From assembly GCA_017654935.2 (NCBI GenBank), contig CM065686.1, positions 36,610,536-36,674,535 on the forward strand: a DNA stretch of 64,000 bases. Direction: 5' to 3'. The notes beneath the pieces are model-generated. The model ran no database searches, was not told the origin of the DNA, and saw only the letters and a list, made by a program, of their open reading frames with translations. Both the position numbers and the translations under genes were made by a program. Below, piece by piece: positions 51,361 to 63,949 of this stretch (position 1 is the stretch's first letter; each line of letters starts with the position of its first letter). Source of the stretch: Phymorhynchus buccinoides (Eukaryota > Mollusca > Gastropoda > Neogastropoda > Raphitomidae).

Positions 51361-52164
51361 TCTTTTCATTAATCAAGTTGGAAACAAACACGAAGACAGC
51401 TAATTACATCCTGCGCAGTGCACATCATTTCTAGAAAAAAACAAATCATTGCCATATTCAAAATTATCAACATTCCAAAAATCAGTCAAAGCTAAATGAG
51501 AAAACTGACCACTTTTGTGTTGGAAGTGTAACCAGCTGATGTCAGCCAGTAGAAGGAAACACGAGGGACGGCTGCTGGATAAGTCACTTGGTCCCTCGGG
51601 TGGCACTCATATCACCCGCCTTATAACAAGAGTGGTCCAGGGATTCCCAGACTACCCGACCCTTCCTACACACCTGCACACACAAAAATACAAAATATAA
51701 TGCCCTGAGATCATTGCTTACATCTACTAATTGAGTGGGTGTTTTTCTACAAAATACATTTTTAAAAGTATTTTAGCCTTAACACTTCTACAATGTCTTT
51801 CAGAACTGCTACATCAGGTTTCACTTTCAAGCCAGTACCCCAGTAAAATGTCTGCAAAATATCATCACCTAATTCATTCTTTTTCTCTGCAGTACACATT
51901 AAAACTAATGAGTCACGCGGAAGAATTTGTTAGGCTAAAGCATTGCTGCTGTCTATATATGAGATTTGATAGCAAATCAGTTCAGTTTGTACACTGTTAA
52001 CAACAGCCAGGCACAACTCTTCAACCATTTAGCCTTCTTTTAGTTTTAGCAAACACTTGACTCTCTACCAACATAAAAAGGAGATGGCATTTCTGAAAGG
52101 ATCACCAGAAACTGCTATTGCTAACAACCACAAGTTTATTTCTAAAAATGGAATGCTCAAGACT

Positions 52165-52258
52165 GTCCTCATTCTGATATCATAAGTCAATCATTCTGAT
52201 AATGTCCTCATTCTGATATCATAAGTCAATCATTCTGATATTGTGATGTCATAAGTCA
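52165..52258 (+). repeat. Tandem duplication (about 39 bp, partial third unit)
   Basis: GTCCTCATTCTGATATCATA and AGTCAATCATTCTGATA are repeated head to tail. Confidence 0.85.
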
Positions 52259-52804
52259 AACATGCTGTCAAAATGGCGTCCGGCCAAAGTGAGTATCAAG
52301 AGTTTGCTGTTACGAGATGGATGACTTGATTCAAATTAAAAACTACAAAAGTGAAGTGAACAGCCGTACTTTGCAGCGTTTAGCAAACTTTATCAGAACT
52401 GAAGGTAAACTAGCGCTTCTTTCTCCAAGTCTGTTTCAGTGATTATCATCATCTATCTCATGATTGCAGCCATACAAAAGTGTTCGTCGCCGTATTCTAA
52501 TTTATAAAAACCAGAACTAATATTGTCCACAAAAGGTTGCAATCCATAATTTCGGCAATTTAAAATCTCTTATATCGGCTCGGAACAGGCAGCAGAAAAT
52601 CTTTTTAGAACACTGCGGCCAATTTTCTTATTTGCTGGGACAAATACGGCCCTTTACGGGTGTTCCACCGACACCTTATTTTTATTTTGTGTGCACAGCC
52701 AGGGACCATGTGGTCTGCACGAAACTATAAATTTAGTACTATAGTCACAGTGACATATTACTAGCCTATCATTTTGGAAATTGACCTATCATTTTTTTTT
52801 GTAA

Positions 52805-52869
52805 TCAGGGGTCATGTGTCCTATGAAGTTTGTAAACAATCATGTGTCTCATGAAGTTTGTAAACAATC
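52805..52869 (+). repeat. Short tandem duplication
   Basis: CATGTGTCCTATGAAGTTTG / CATGTGTCTCATGAAGTTTG, each followed by TAAACAATC. Confidence 0.85.
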
Positions 52870-53489
52870 TGAAGCTCTGGTGGACTATTCAGTATTCTGT
52901 ATCCACTATTGACATCTCACTGCTACCAAGGTGCTGGTGATGGTAGTAAACAAAATATTGAAGTGGTGATGCATATCAAAACATTTTGTGGGAAATCTGT
53001 ATCCTGCAGTGTTCCCCATGCACCCAAACTTTTTAGGGTCACTGACCCTTTGCCTCAAAATTGTCGGGGTCATTTCACAATTTTTGAGGGCTAAAAAAAA
53101 AGTAATATTTCAAATATTTGCATAATATATGTTGAATAGCGAATCTCTTTCACAGTGTTTCCCATAACGCACATTTGTGCGTCCTTGGAGAACTAAAATC
53201 CCGAAGGGACTGTTAAATTTCAGCACCATGCGTCCCAGGGACGTATACATTTATCACAAATAAAGTTTAATAAATCTCTCCAAAGCAGTGTTAGCAAAAC
53301 ATATTGGAAGTTCTGTATCAGCCGAGGAAATGGTCAACTGTGAGCGAAAGAGCTCACGATAGGCCAACAGAGTTTACAGATAAATATTTTGATAGGCTAG
53401 GCTTCATGGTAGATGTGTTCCTTCTTACTTTCTCTGGTTTCACTACCAGGTAACTACTCCCTTCTTTTGTGCCCGTGGTCAACTAGGCC

Positions 53490-55079
53490 CTAGGTGAATG
53501 TTCTTTCCACATCTGTACTAGCACCGTGGAAGCCATGGAAGCCAAGATCAAGAAATACAGAAGGAAATGGCTTGGTGCCCCACCTGGACTCACGAATGTT
53601 GCATTGTACTGCCGCCAAGCAAAGCTGAAGTTACCCTTCAAATCCCTGGTTGAGGAATGCAAAGTGGGTAAAACAAGGCTACAAACCATGCTTGAAGACT
53701 CAGAGGACAAGGTTGTGAAAGAGAACCAACCCCATCTGAGAACAGGCAGAAAGTGGAAAGTCCAAAAGGCAGTGGAAGAAGAAAAAGACAGCCTGAGAAT
53801 CAGCGAAATAACAAGGCATACTCAGACCAACAAGCTCGGGCTTGGAGCAACAGAAATGAAGTGGTGGTCAAAAACCAAAGGAAAGGAAATGGAGAGACCT
53901 GGTAATTCAAGAAGTGAGAAAAGAGGAAGAAGCCAACAGATGCATTAGAAAGGGTCCAGAAACGAGCAACAAAATTGATTAAAGGCGTTGGTCACCTTGA
54001 TTACGAACACAGACTAAGAAAGTTGAAATTACCATCTCTGAAATACAGAAGAATTCGTGGGGATCTGATAAACACATACAACATTTTTCACAGTGATAAC
54101 AATACTAATAAATCTTTGTTCCAGCTAACAACTGACTCAAGAACCCGTAACAGTGATTTAAAAATACTAAATGACAGGACAGTGAAGAGGCCGCGAGGCC
54201 TAATGTCCTAACTACCTGACCTGACCTGAGTCCAGAAAGCAGTCCAGCAAGAACAATGGACTACATGGGAAAATGCACTCCAAAGAAGCCTCACCTGTAA
54301 CGACATATGGCACATCGCTCCCCTGAGGCTCAGCTTCATCATCAGATCTGTGTACGATCTTCTGCCCTCCGGCGCGAATCTGGTCAGGTGGGGACTTCCA
54401 GATTATCCCAAATGCCCGCTCTGCCAGGGCAGACAGACTGTGGAACACGTCCTCAGCTTGTGCAAAGTGGCACTATCCAAAGGAAGGTACACGTGGAGGC
54501 ACAACCAAGTCCTCAAAGAGATTGCCATTGCAGTCAGTACCGCCAAAGGAAAACCAACGCCTGCACCAGCCCCACAAGCAACTTCCTACTCTGCAGGAGA
54601 TGGCAAACCATGGCCAAGAGTTACAGCACCTGCCAGGACACAAAAGCAGAGTTTGCTCGAAGGTGCAGAAGACTGGGAATGCTCAGCAGATCTTCCAGAG
54701 TGGAAAGCTTTTCCAGACCATCAAAAAGACAAACTTGAGACCTGATATTGTGCTCCAATCAAGTTCTTCAAAACAAATGATTCTGATCGAACTGACAGTG
54801 CCTTGGGAAAGCAGAATGGAGGAAGCGCACACCTACAAGACTGAAAAGTATGCCAACCTTGCCAGCAGCTTGAGGAAATCTGGCTTCAACACCAAGGTCC
54901 TTGCCGTAGAAGTTGGAGCGAGGGGATTTGTAGGCACGTCCGCCTACAACCTCATGAAACAGCTCTCAATATCCGGAAAGATGAAAACGAGAGCCTTGAA
55001 AGCAATGTCTGAGACAGCTGAGAAAAGCTCAAGCTGGATATGGGCGAGGAGGAATGAAAGTGAACTTCATAAGTCCTAA
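53490..55079 (+). pseudogene. R2-like (restriction-like endonuclease) LINE relic, C-terminal part
   Basis: The relic starts just after the reverse-transcriptase core: STVEAMEAKIKKYRRKWLGA (53519 on) and a thumb-like region to about 53880. A frameshift there moves to the frame RKWRDLVIQEVRKEEEANRC. After a foreign insert (53954-54229) it resumes QEQWTTWENALQRS and IAPLRLSFIIRSVYDLLPSG. The finger CPLC-x7-H-x4-C follows (PKCPLCQGRQTVEHVLSLCK), then RYTWRHNQVLKEIA. After another frame shift comes PDIVLQSSSSKQMILIELTV with EEAHTYKTEKYANLA. CCHC, RHN, PD-x(n)-E and K...KY in this order are the C-terminal layout of R2/NeSL-type non-LTR elements. It ends WIWARRNESELHKS. 5' truncation and shifts show it is dead. 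Confidence 0.8.
53954..54229 (+). mobile_element. Fragment of a CR1/Jockey-type LINE inside the R2-like relic
   Basis: It reads RVQKRATKLIKGVGHLDYEH, RLRKLKLPSLKYRRIRGDLI and NTYNIFHSDN in frame. This is the post-RT C-terminal region of CR1/Jockey-group elements, and differs from the host relic. The 3' end is a short tandem ACCTG run (54214-54229). GTCCAGAAA occurs at 53954-53962 and again at 54230-54238. This may be a target duplication, or microhomology used at the 5' junction, since the motif belongs to the inserted ORF as well. Confidence 0.75.
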
Positions 55080-55097
55080 ATTTCCCTCTAAAGGTAG

Positions 55098-55480
55098 CCC
55101 AGTCCCGTAGCTCATTGGATAAGTCCACGAACACAAAAATACCAGGTTAAGCAACATCGACCATGGTCAGAACTTGAATGGGTGACTGGTGGGTTCAAAT
55201 CCCGGCAGCTCCTGGGAAAAAGAAAAGAAAAAGTGATGACAGCAGAGGGGCACCCAGATTCATGACCTGGGTGCGGCCCCCTTCGAGTGTAAGGAGTTCA
55301 GGGCCGAAACACTTGATCAAGGGGGGCTTCTTCTCTGAAGACCCTCTGTTTGTCCAGCTCTCCGCAGAGTTTCTCTACACTTCTTTCAGTCCTTTTGGCA
55401 TGAGAAAAACAGCTCTATTTGGCGTTAAAACAAGATCATGACTAATGACGGAGGTCATCAACGAAGCTGGTTTTTTGGGG
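55098..55480 (+). mobile_element. SINE with 5S/tRNA-type head (S3)
   Basis: GTAGCTCATTGGATAAGTCC fits a tRNA box A. GGTTAAGCAACATCGACCAT and ACTTGAATGGGTGACTGG follow, resembling the internal promoter of 5S rRNA. Then GGGTTCAAATCCCGGCAGCT fits a tRNA box B. A body to about 55480 (CGGCCCCCTTCGAGTGTAAG) follows; its 3' limit is uncertain. Hybrid 5S-tRNA SINE heads are known in animals. Confidence 0.6.
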
Positions 55481-56261
55481 TGTTTTTAAAAAAAACCAAT
55501 TTTTAATAATAAAATCTGAGCATTTCGAGACAGCTTTATCTTCTTTTTTTTTAACCAATTTCATTCCAGAGTAATTATTCTTCAAAGTATTGCAAATTCA
55601 GGATTTCCTGAAAACAAAGTCAAAATCAGGATAACATATTCATCAGACTGATTGATTTTCACATATTTCGTAGATACTTTTTGTTAAAAGTTTATGAGTT
55701 GTTCTGCATGATAAATTCCATGTTTAACAAAGAGCATGATACACTGATAGTCTTTGAGTAGCACCCACTGCATTGCTAATGCTAGGGTTCACTTTGTGAA
55801 AAGAAATTTGACACACATTCAAGGCTAGTTTCTGAACATGTCAGGCATGACAAGAGAAAGGAAAATTGACTGCAAAAGGTGGTAGATAGTGAGGACTATT
55901 TTAAGTATTCTTCCTTTATTCCAACAATGGACACATAACGGCATAAAAGTTTGCCTCTCCCATGAACAAGCATGAATGATGACAGCCTGAGACAATTTTA
56001 TTTCCAATAGCTCACCAGTCCACCATGGTGTCGACAGGCCACACACACACGCGACGATATGGACTGATTGACAAAAGATCGCCATGAAGCTCTTCCATGA
56101 GATGAATAGACCCAGCTCTTGTAGATAATATGAATATGTTGTGTAAGTGTTTGTGCATATATATACATTGATGTACCGAGGATCGAAAAGTGATAGGACA
56201 AACTGTGCTGAGACAAGAGAAATCAATAGGACAATGTCCTGGCTCTTTCAGAAATCAATAA
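55481..56261. other. Intronic or intergenic, nothing recognised
   Basis: The longest frame (55825-56226, minus, 133 codons) has no recognisable domain and biased composition. No inverted ends were noticed. Confidence 0.4.
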
Positions 56262-56267
56262 TACAAA

Positions 56268-57000
56268 CAGACCTGCCAACCCCCTAACAGACCAAAGAGG
56301 AATATTATTTTGTAGTGCTCAGCAAAGAGGAATTTTCGGGAGCTGAGAGGAATTTTGATGCAGCATCTTATTTTAATCCTTGTGAACTTGTCTTGTTTAA
56401 AACAAGTCTTGTCTGTTCCTCTGCCCTTTTTATTTGGGCAGACCAAGACGGTTGGTGCCATAGATGACTTACATAATAACTAAATAAGACTTGGAAGGAA
56501 GATAATGAATCAATTCAAGTTTCTTCCTTTGCTTGAAGAAGTCGGTGACGGTGGAAGACGAAGTCTGGGAGTTTATAGTTTCGATACACTGAGTCTGAGA
56601 AGTAATGTGGCATTCGATGTCTTGACACCCTCCATAGGAGACTTTTAAGTGTAGTGAGCACATCGTACATCAAGCATGATGCACACTTTCTTGATCTCTG
56701 AATGCACAGACACTTTTCCATGTAATCTTGGGCAAAAATCTTGGTCTATTCTCTTTCTTTTCTCTTCAGTCTCACACACATCGATGTGTCGATCGCCAGC
56801 TTGACGGAAGTGCGCGAACAGAAACTGGAAAGTCGGTTCTATGCACAGCAGCTGTGCTGCTCTGTATATATAAGACGATGAATTTATGTGATCCCCCAAA
56901 AAAAATTTAAGTTTTGAAAGCGGAATTTTATGGACTCGAGCGGAAGAAATGTAGTCTGAGTGGAAGAAATTCCGCTCAAAATGGAAAGGTTGGCAGGTCT
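56268..57000. mobile_element. DNA transposon F7, copy 2
   Basis: CAGACCTGCCAACC at the left and GGTTGGCAGGTCT at the right; the last G and the right target duplication are not preserved, because F6 copy 2 follows only five bases later. The inner sequence matches 38993-39719. Confidence 0.85.
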
Positions 57001-57005
57001 AACCA

Positions 57006-57666
57006 CAGACCTGCCTACTTGGAATTTTCCCAATCAGTAGCCCAGCCATCAATTTTCAGTAGCATGGCAAATTTTTCCGTAGCATCCACAAACAACGGCA
57101 ATCGATTTGTTCTCTGCCTGAGCCGAAACGCACTGCTTAATATGTTTCGCCGATTGAACGTGTTGACGGCAATCGTCTCTACCGCCATGATTCACAGAGA
57201 AGTCCGCATGGCAGAGGTTGCACTGCAGCGAGCATGGTTCGCACCGAGTCAACTTCTGACGATGCAAGGCCACTCCTCCGTGTAAGCTATTTTAAAAACT
57301 TGTGCGGCAGGCCGATGTTTTTTCTTAGAACAAGATGGTGTGCCAGATGATTTTCGTTTTCTGGTTTAGGTTCGTTTTTCTTCGTTTGAAACATCTCCCG
57401 AATCGCTACTGCTGGAGTCCACCATTTTTTTCAGAGAAAGTAATAAGAACGCATGCGCAGTCACTTTGATAAAAACGGAAGTGACTAGGTTATCGCGCGC
57501 ACAGCGTCTGCTCTTAGAAGCCGACAAAACCGGGAACGGCATAAGCAAAAATAAAATGCGGCGGCAATTTGTTTTTCCCGTAGCAACGTTAAGGTTGCCG
57601 TAGCTCTGTAGCAAAGCTTTATTTTTCGTAGCTGCTACGGCCAAATCGTAGCAGTAGGCAGGTCTG
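57006..57666 (-). mobile_element. DNA transposon F6, copy 2
   Basis: CAGACCTGCCTACT / AGTAGGCAGGTCTG ends with TAACCA on both sides (57000-57005, 57667-57672). The minus strand again encodes a KMVDSSSSDSGDVSNEEKRT start and, after a break, LQCNLCHADFSVNHGGRDDC plus RQHVQSAKHI, which preserves the terminal histidine of the finger. Confidence 0.9.
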
Positions 57667-57672
57667 TAACCA

Positions 57673-58811
57673 TGCTAATGTTAAAAATGTAATCAGACAT
57701 TTGTCCTGACAGGGGAGAAAACAATACGACATTTTTAGTTTAATAGGTCAATATCCTATGATCGGGGTCTCAGGACATCACTGTATACATGTGTCAGGGG
57801 CTGGGGGGGGGGGGGGGGGCTGGGGGGGGGGGCTGGTAGAGGTGTGTGTCTAAAAATAGCCACCTGATTCTTGGAATCGGGTGCTACAGCTTTAAGGATC
57901 TTGTTAACGTTAGGGACAGGGTTAAATTGAACAGCCTGGAAAGAGAGGGTAAGAACTGAATAAGTCTAAAACAAATGAATAGAACTATATGTGAGAAAAT
58001 CAGAATTTAAGCCTTCTACCGACCTACGTTTCATTGGGGTTAAGGTTAGAAAAGTAGTCAAGACACTCAGATCTATAAACAACCTAAGAACTTAAACAAT
58101 ACGACTAAGAGAGAACTCCAATTGAGAGAACAATATTGAAAGTCGGATTAGTCAGGCACGTTGTCATTGCTAAGATAATGTCTGACAGTCTACATCGTCT
58201 CTGATGAGAGGGGCTCCGGTTACAGGCATCAGAATAATCTGAAGTCCAATCCTCCGAAACTCGCTGTAAAAAGGCCATGAAGGCCCTAGACTAAACAGAG
58301 ACAACACTGAAATGAGTTCCCAATCTGACCAAAATGGCTTAATATAGTGATAAATCATTTTTAAATGTTATTTAACAGAAAAGATAACACTGAATAATAA
58401 AAAAGGCAAAACGTCTTGACAAGTAAATCCCCTGTCAGAAATTCTTAATCCTCTGAAATTAGCAGATCCCCTGACAATTCTGATGCCTGTGGTTAGCCGC
58501 ATGTGTTTGTCGACATTAACATTCACTCAATCACTGTTTATCTGGAATGCAGAGCTAGACTAATATATCATTAAAATAAAACATTGTATTTGTAGGCTTT
58601 ATTTATGTCTGCAGACAGTGTATATATATCTAGATCTCTAGCTTATTATGTTATAGAGGCCTGTGGGTGCATAGCGCTTTCACTACGTATCGAAAGAACT
58701 ACCCGTTGTTACCACTACGACCCATAGAGAAAAATTAACTGTGCCAATCTGTCAGTTTGAATTCCGACAGACTAACCCTAACCCTATCCCTTTTCCTAAC
58801 CTAACCCTATT
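57673..58811. other. No gene recognised
   Basis: It contains poly-G tracts (57806-57833) and, at 58770-58805, telomere-like CTAACCCTAACCCTATCCC followed by CCTAACCTAACCC directly beside the SINE tail. Otherwise nothing recognised. Confidence 0.45.
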
Positions 58812-59428
58812 CCTTCTTCTTCTTCTTCTTCCAGTTGGGGAGGGGAGTTTATCCTGCCCCACGCTCACAGGTCTTCATTCAGACACAGACCCGTTTACCC
58901 CAGCTACACAAGTCTTGAGTAGTCTGGTTATCTGAAATGAGTAGCTTTGGTGCAAAATGTGTAGTTTTATTCATTAAACCATCAAACAATGTTCACTGAA
59001 AATGAGTAGTTAGAGCATTATTTTCAATTTTGAAGAGTCGTAGAGGTCCAAATTGAGTCAACTACTCGAAAACATTAGAGTAAACAGGTCTGCAGACCAT
59101 TAATAGCGCACAGGATGCGTGCTATGCAAATTCCTGTCATCCATCCCACCGGCACACACGCCGTGACACGGCCTACTCGTACCGAATAGTGGGATGAGCT
59201 TTAGCGTGTGCGCAAGATCGTGTGCATGCGTTCACACGCGCGACCTCGGTTTTTTAAGTCTCATCTGAAGGACTTTTCCCCCAACCCTTCTCTTCAGGTA
59301 CCAATTTACACCTGGGTGGAGTGAGGAAAATAGGAGTAAAGTGCCTTTCCCAAGGACACACCACTGTGAACCGAGCTGGGTTCGAACCCACGCACTCGCA
59401 AACCTGACGGATTACGAGCTGTCTGCCA
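58812..59428 (-). mobile_element. S1 SINE (copy 2), split by transposon F8
   Basis: (TTC)n at 58812-58832 is the inverse GAA tail. Body and box-B-like GGGTTCGAACCCA (near 59379) match 4853-5187 in inverse order. The F8 element interrupts it at 58896-59092. Confidence 0.8.
58896..59092. mobile_element. DNA transposon F8 (CAGACCCGTTTAC ends)
   Basis: CAGACCCGTTTAC inverts to GTAAACAGGTCTG with one mismatch. CAGACA precedes and CAGACC follows (5 of 6 identical). The S1 copy at 4853 shows the empty site. It contains AAAATGTGTAGTTTT motifs also found at 26230-26280. Confidence 0.8.
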
Positions 59429-60656
59429 TCGAAACAGACCGAAACCAGTATCAGACCTGGTCGCTAGCAGGTCCGAGACCGCTTTCTATAAACCGGGTTC
59501 AAGTGTAATGTAAATGCACAGAACCGTTTTCAAACCGGTCTGAGACCGGTAAAAAAGGCAAGTGTAAATGGCCTCTTAGTTGCTGTAGTGATTTAGAAGT
59601 GTTATCGATACGCAGTGATAGCCGTACTTATTTATCTTGGTAGTGTTATCGATATCATATGTATCGATAGCAGGATATCCCTGAGGCCTACTTGTGGTTT
59701 TCATGACTCGCACTGGCAATTTGTTCAACTGAAAAAAAAGACCATTAGGACCTGGCTGAATGTAGGATGTAATGACACTGGACACAAAATATGTAAAACT
59801 AGATATTAAAACAATGTTAATTATGGTGCACAGCACTGCATATCATCACTGCATATTTTCTTAGACCTAGACCTGCTTCCAACTCCAAGACTTGTCGATC
59901 CAGATGAGAACGGTCTAGAAAAGTCAGTGTCCAAATAAAATGGTTTTATGTTAAAACGAGAAATAAAACAAACAGCTGAAATAAATACTTAACACATGTA
60001 AATGCTGTTGCTTAAATTCTTGCGACTAGGCAAATTTCAAGCATGAATTAGGACCTAGACTAAGCACACTCATTGTTTCATCCTTTCATGCACAACGCCC
60101 GGCTAACATGGCGGCTGGCTGGAAGGCTGCATAATAATCAATATCAAATATGCCGGCGCAACATTAGGCAAGAACGATGAAGAGCAAAATAGTTTTTGTC
60201 CATTCAGTACACAAAACTGTCATAACCATAACAGAGTATAAAATAAACTGAGTGAATGAGAGAAGGACACTGAAAACGAGTTGATATTTATTCTCTAAAC
60301 GTAGCAGACAAGAAGTGGGATGCAGAACTGACACAGCTCACAGTCACAAGTCGTTCAGATACACACACCGAGTTGCAAACGCTTGTAGCATCGTAACTAT
60401 TGAAGAAACTGCATACATTCTGTGTCCAAAATTGACTACAACTATCTTTTTATGCATTTTGTAAGAACTGGTTGAAGTATTTTACAACCACGCTTCAAAA
60501 TACGGTTCAGAAACGACTCACTGATAACTCTTCCGCACACAGAACACAATTTGCATACAGCTAAACTGATGGCGTACAGAATCTGAACTGTTGGCTTTGC
60601 AGTTTGAATAAGGATGATACAATGGGTAAATAACGAATGCATATATATTTACTTAC
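59429..60656. other. No gene recognised; CpG-richer spot at 60090-60130
   Basis: Near 60105 AACATGGCGGCTGG resembles the YY1 promoter element on the plus strand. No conserved ORF is present, so its meaning is open. Confidence 0.3.
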
Positions 60657-60780
60657 CCTAATGATACCCCTTGAAACAAGACATTCAGTTACACAATCAC
60701 AAACTAATCAAAAGTGGTCCTGGTAGACAACATAAATCAGCACAATGTTTTTAATCGACTATGAGGGTGCGGTGCCCGTG
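60657..60780 (-). other. Candidate non-coding first exon of the Gβ gene
   Basis: On the minus strand a strong donor, G/GTAAGTAAA (GT at 60656-60655), follows about 120 bp with no long ORF. Above it lie CCAAT-type boxes and a GC/CpG-richer patch. It would splice to the acceptor at 49750 over a 10.9 kb intron. No transcript evidence is visible; this is the best donor I noticed, but I did not scan every alternative. Confidence 0.25.
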
Positions 60781-60870
60781 TATTGGCAAGAAAGAACCCC
60801 GTAGATATCGGAAAACATTGTGCGCATGCGTCGTTGCGAACAGCGACGCCAATGGGGTCTTCTCAGTTTC
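60778..60870 (-). promoter_or_regulatory. Candidate promoter with NRF1-like and CCAAT motifs
   Basis: TGCGCATGCGTC near 60820 is close to the palindromic NRF1 site. GCCAAT lies on the plus strand near 60850 and, as ATTGGC, on the other strand near 60782. CpGs are denser here than around it. The promoter could also fire on the plus strand. Confidence 0.25.
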
Positions 60871-61147
60871 ACTTTCTATGAATTCTGTGCATGTTTGGAT
60901 CAAAAACTGTGTAAGATATCGGTTGTTTTGACGTTTAAAATATACACTAGATCAATTTTTAGTTGAGCTGTTTCTTTGTGGATTTTTTCTTCTTTTTTTT
61001 TACTGTGGGTGTCATATAATTGACGTGACGAGACTGAATAGTTTGTGACTGTCCGAGGTAACTTGGTCTACTTTCGTTCTCTCAGTAGGCCTAACAAAAA
61101 TATAAGAAGAAGAGCCTACAATAATACTGTACTTTGACCCATACATC

Positions 61148-61288
61148 TGTATCGTAAAAAAATCGGGGCTTTCCTGGAGTTGCACTGCCTCCGGGCATTT
61201 CCTCCAGGATCGTTCCCACCATCTTTATATCTACTAATCACATATGTGTCTGTTTCTGACCGGAGGACGTTAAACGGATTTTCACTCA
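61148..61288 (-). repeat. Dispersed repeat D1 (copy 3)
   Basis: GAGTTGCACTGCCTCCGGGC, CCACCATCTTTATATCTACT and TGTGTCTGTTTCTGACCGG are the inverse of 10265-10430. Confidence 0.6.
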
Positions 61289-61840
61289 CATATACTGTAC
61301 TAGTAAATGTGACACGCCGGTGCTTTTGCGAAGCCTGCACACGATCGATGGTACTGTCACTGTGTCACACATGTAGAGTCGTGTGAAGTGTCAAAAAATA
61401 AATCTTGTCTTTGTAATTCAGAAACAGGACTGATGCCGAACGGAAAATGGTCAGATCAGAGACTAGGCTAGCTGGTCTCTGGTCAGATCCAGGGTATGGT
61501 CTTATCATACTTCTATCATGCCGCATCTCGCTTCACTTCGCTGGCGTGAGCGCGTCGCATCGCATGGCACAGTTTGTGTGGGTTTTTTTTGGTGCTAACT
61601 GCAGATTTCAACTGCTATACTGAATTAGGTGTCCGCGCCCACTCCATTGAACCGCCGGCGGCCATCTCATCTCCTTCCTGCTTCGCTCTGTCAGTTATCT
61701 TTGTCATTTTCAGGCTGAGAATCAATTTTATTGTGAACTTTACAAACCAACATCACAATCAGCACATTCTGTTTGCTTTAATTGAATTTAAACAAAAAGA
61801 TCGTTGAACGACCACAAATAAAAGTTTAAACTCAAACTCA

Positions 61841-62475
<635 letters not shown>

Positions 62476-62611
62476 GCACGCACACATGTAAGTTCAGTGT
62501 GTTTGTGTCTGTGCACATGCTTGAGTATTTATATGTTTGTTTAGGACTATGTTACATCAGTATTGGACCAGTTTTTAAAGTTGAAACACAAACGCACGCG
62601 CGCGCGCACAC

Positions 62612-62816
<205 letters not shown>

Positions 62817-63029
62817 GTCTTCACATTGTCATGAAGTAGGCCAAAATTAATATCCACTTCCACGCACATGCCTACCTCAATATCAGGGCACATGGATACT
62901 ATCCTCTGAGACATCCCCACATGATAGACTTACTATAGTGGTAAAAAATAACAACAGACGTAAAACGATAACAGCAACAACAACAAGAGGCAAAGCCTTC
63001 AATGCTCACTCGAACAGGCACATGTGGAA

Positions 63030-63149
<120 letters not shown>

Positions 63150-63249
63150 ACACACACGGGTATGCACATACACACTCGCTCACTCACAAGCACACGTACA
63201 CACACGCGCGTGCGCCACGCCGGGGGGCGCGCACACGCATACACACATA

Positions 63250-63461
<212 letters not shown>

Positions 63462-63850
63462 AAAACGTTATATACAATAGTCTACATACTCCCAAAAGAT
63501 GGCCTTATAATACTCCACATGAGATGAGGAAAAAAAGAAAAAGATGCGCTTACAATTATGCAGTTTATTTTATTGTTTGTTGAACTTTTTTTGCGTTAGG
63601 GCAATGTTTGCATTATTTCTCTGGGTGCCTTTGAAGCCTATTGCTACATTGTAGAAGATGCTCGTGTCCTTCAGAGACCTACTAGAGTACTGTGGGATCA
63701 AACGAACGAACACACAATCACAATAAATACCACACTGTGACTGACTTTGGAAGAAAAAGAACCCAAACAAAACAAAAGAACACACCTGATTTTGGATTTC
63801 ACATTGTCCAAAGTTATATCCATAATTGATTTTAAAAAGAGTGTGCGTCA

Positions 63851-63854
<4 letters not shown>

Positions 63855-63949
<95 letters not shown>

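Noticed and set aside
54307..54738. 143-codon ORF overlapping the LINE relic
   Set aside because: Out-of-frame shadow of the CCHC/endonuclease frame at 54350-54745.
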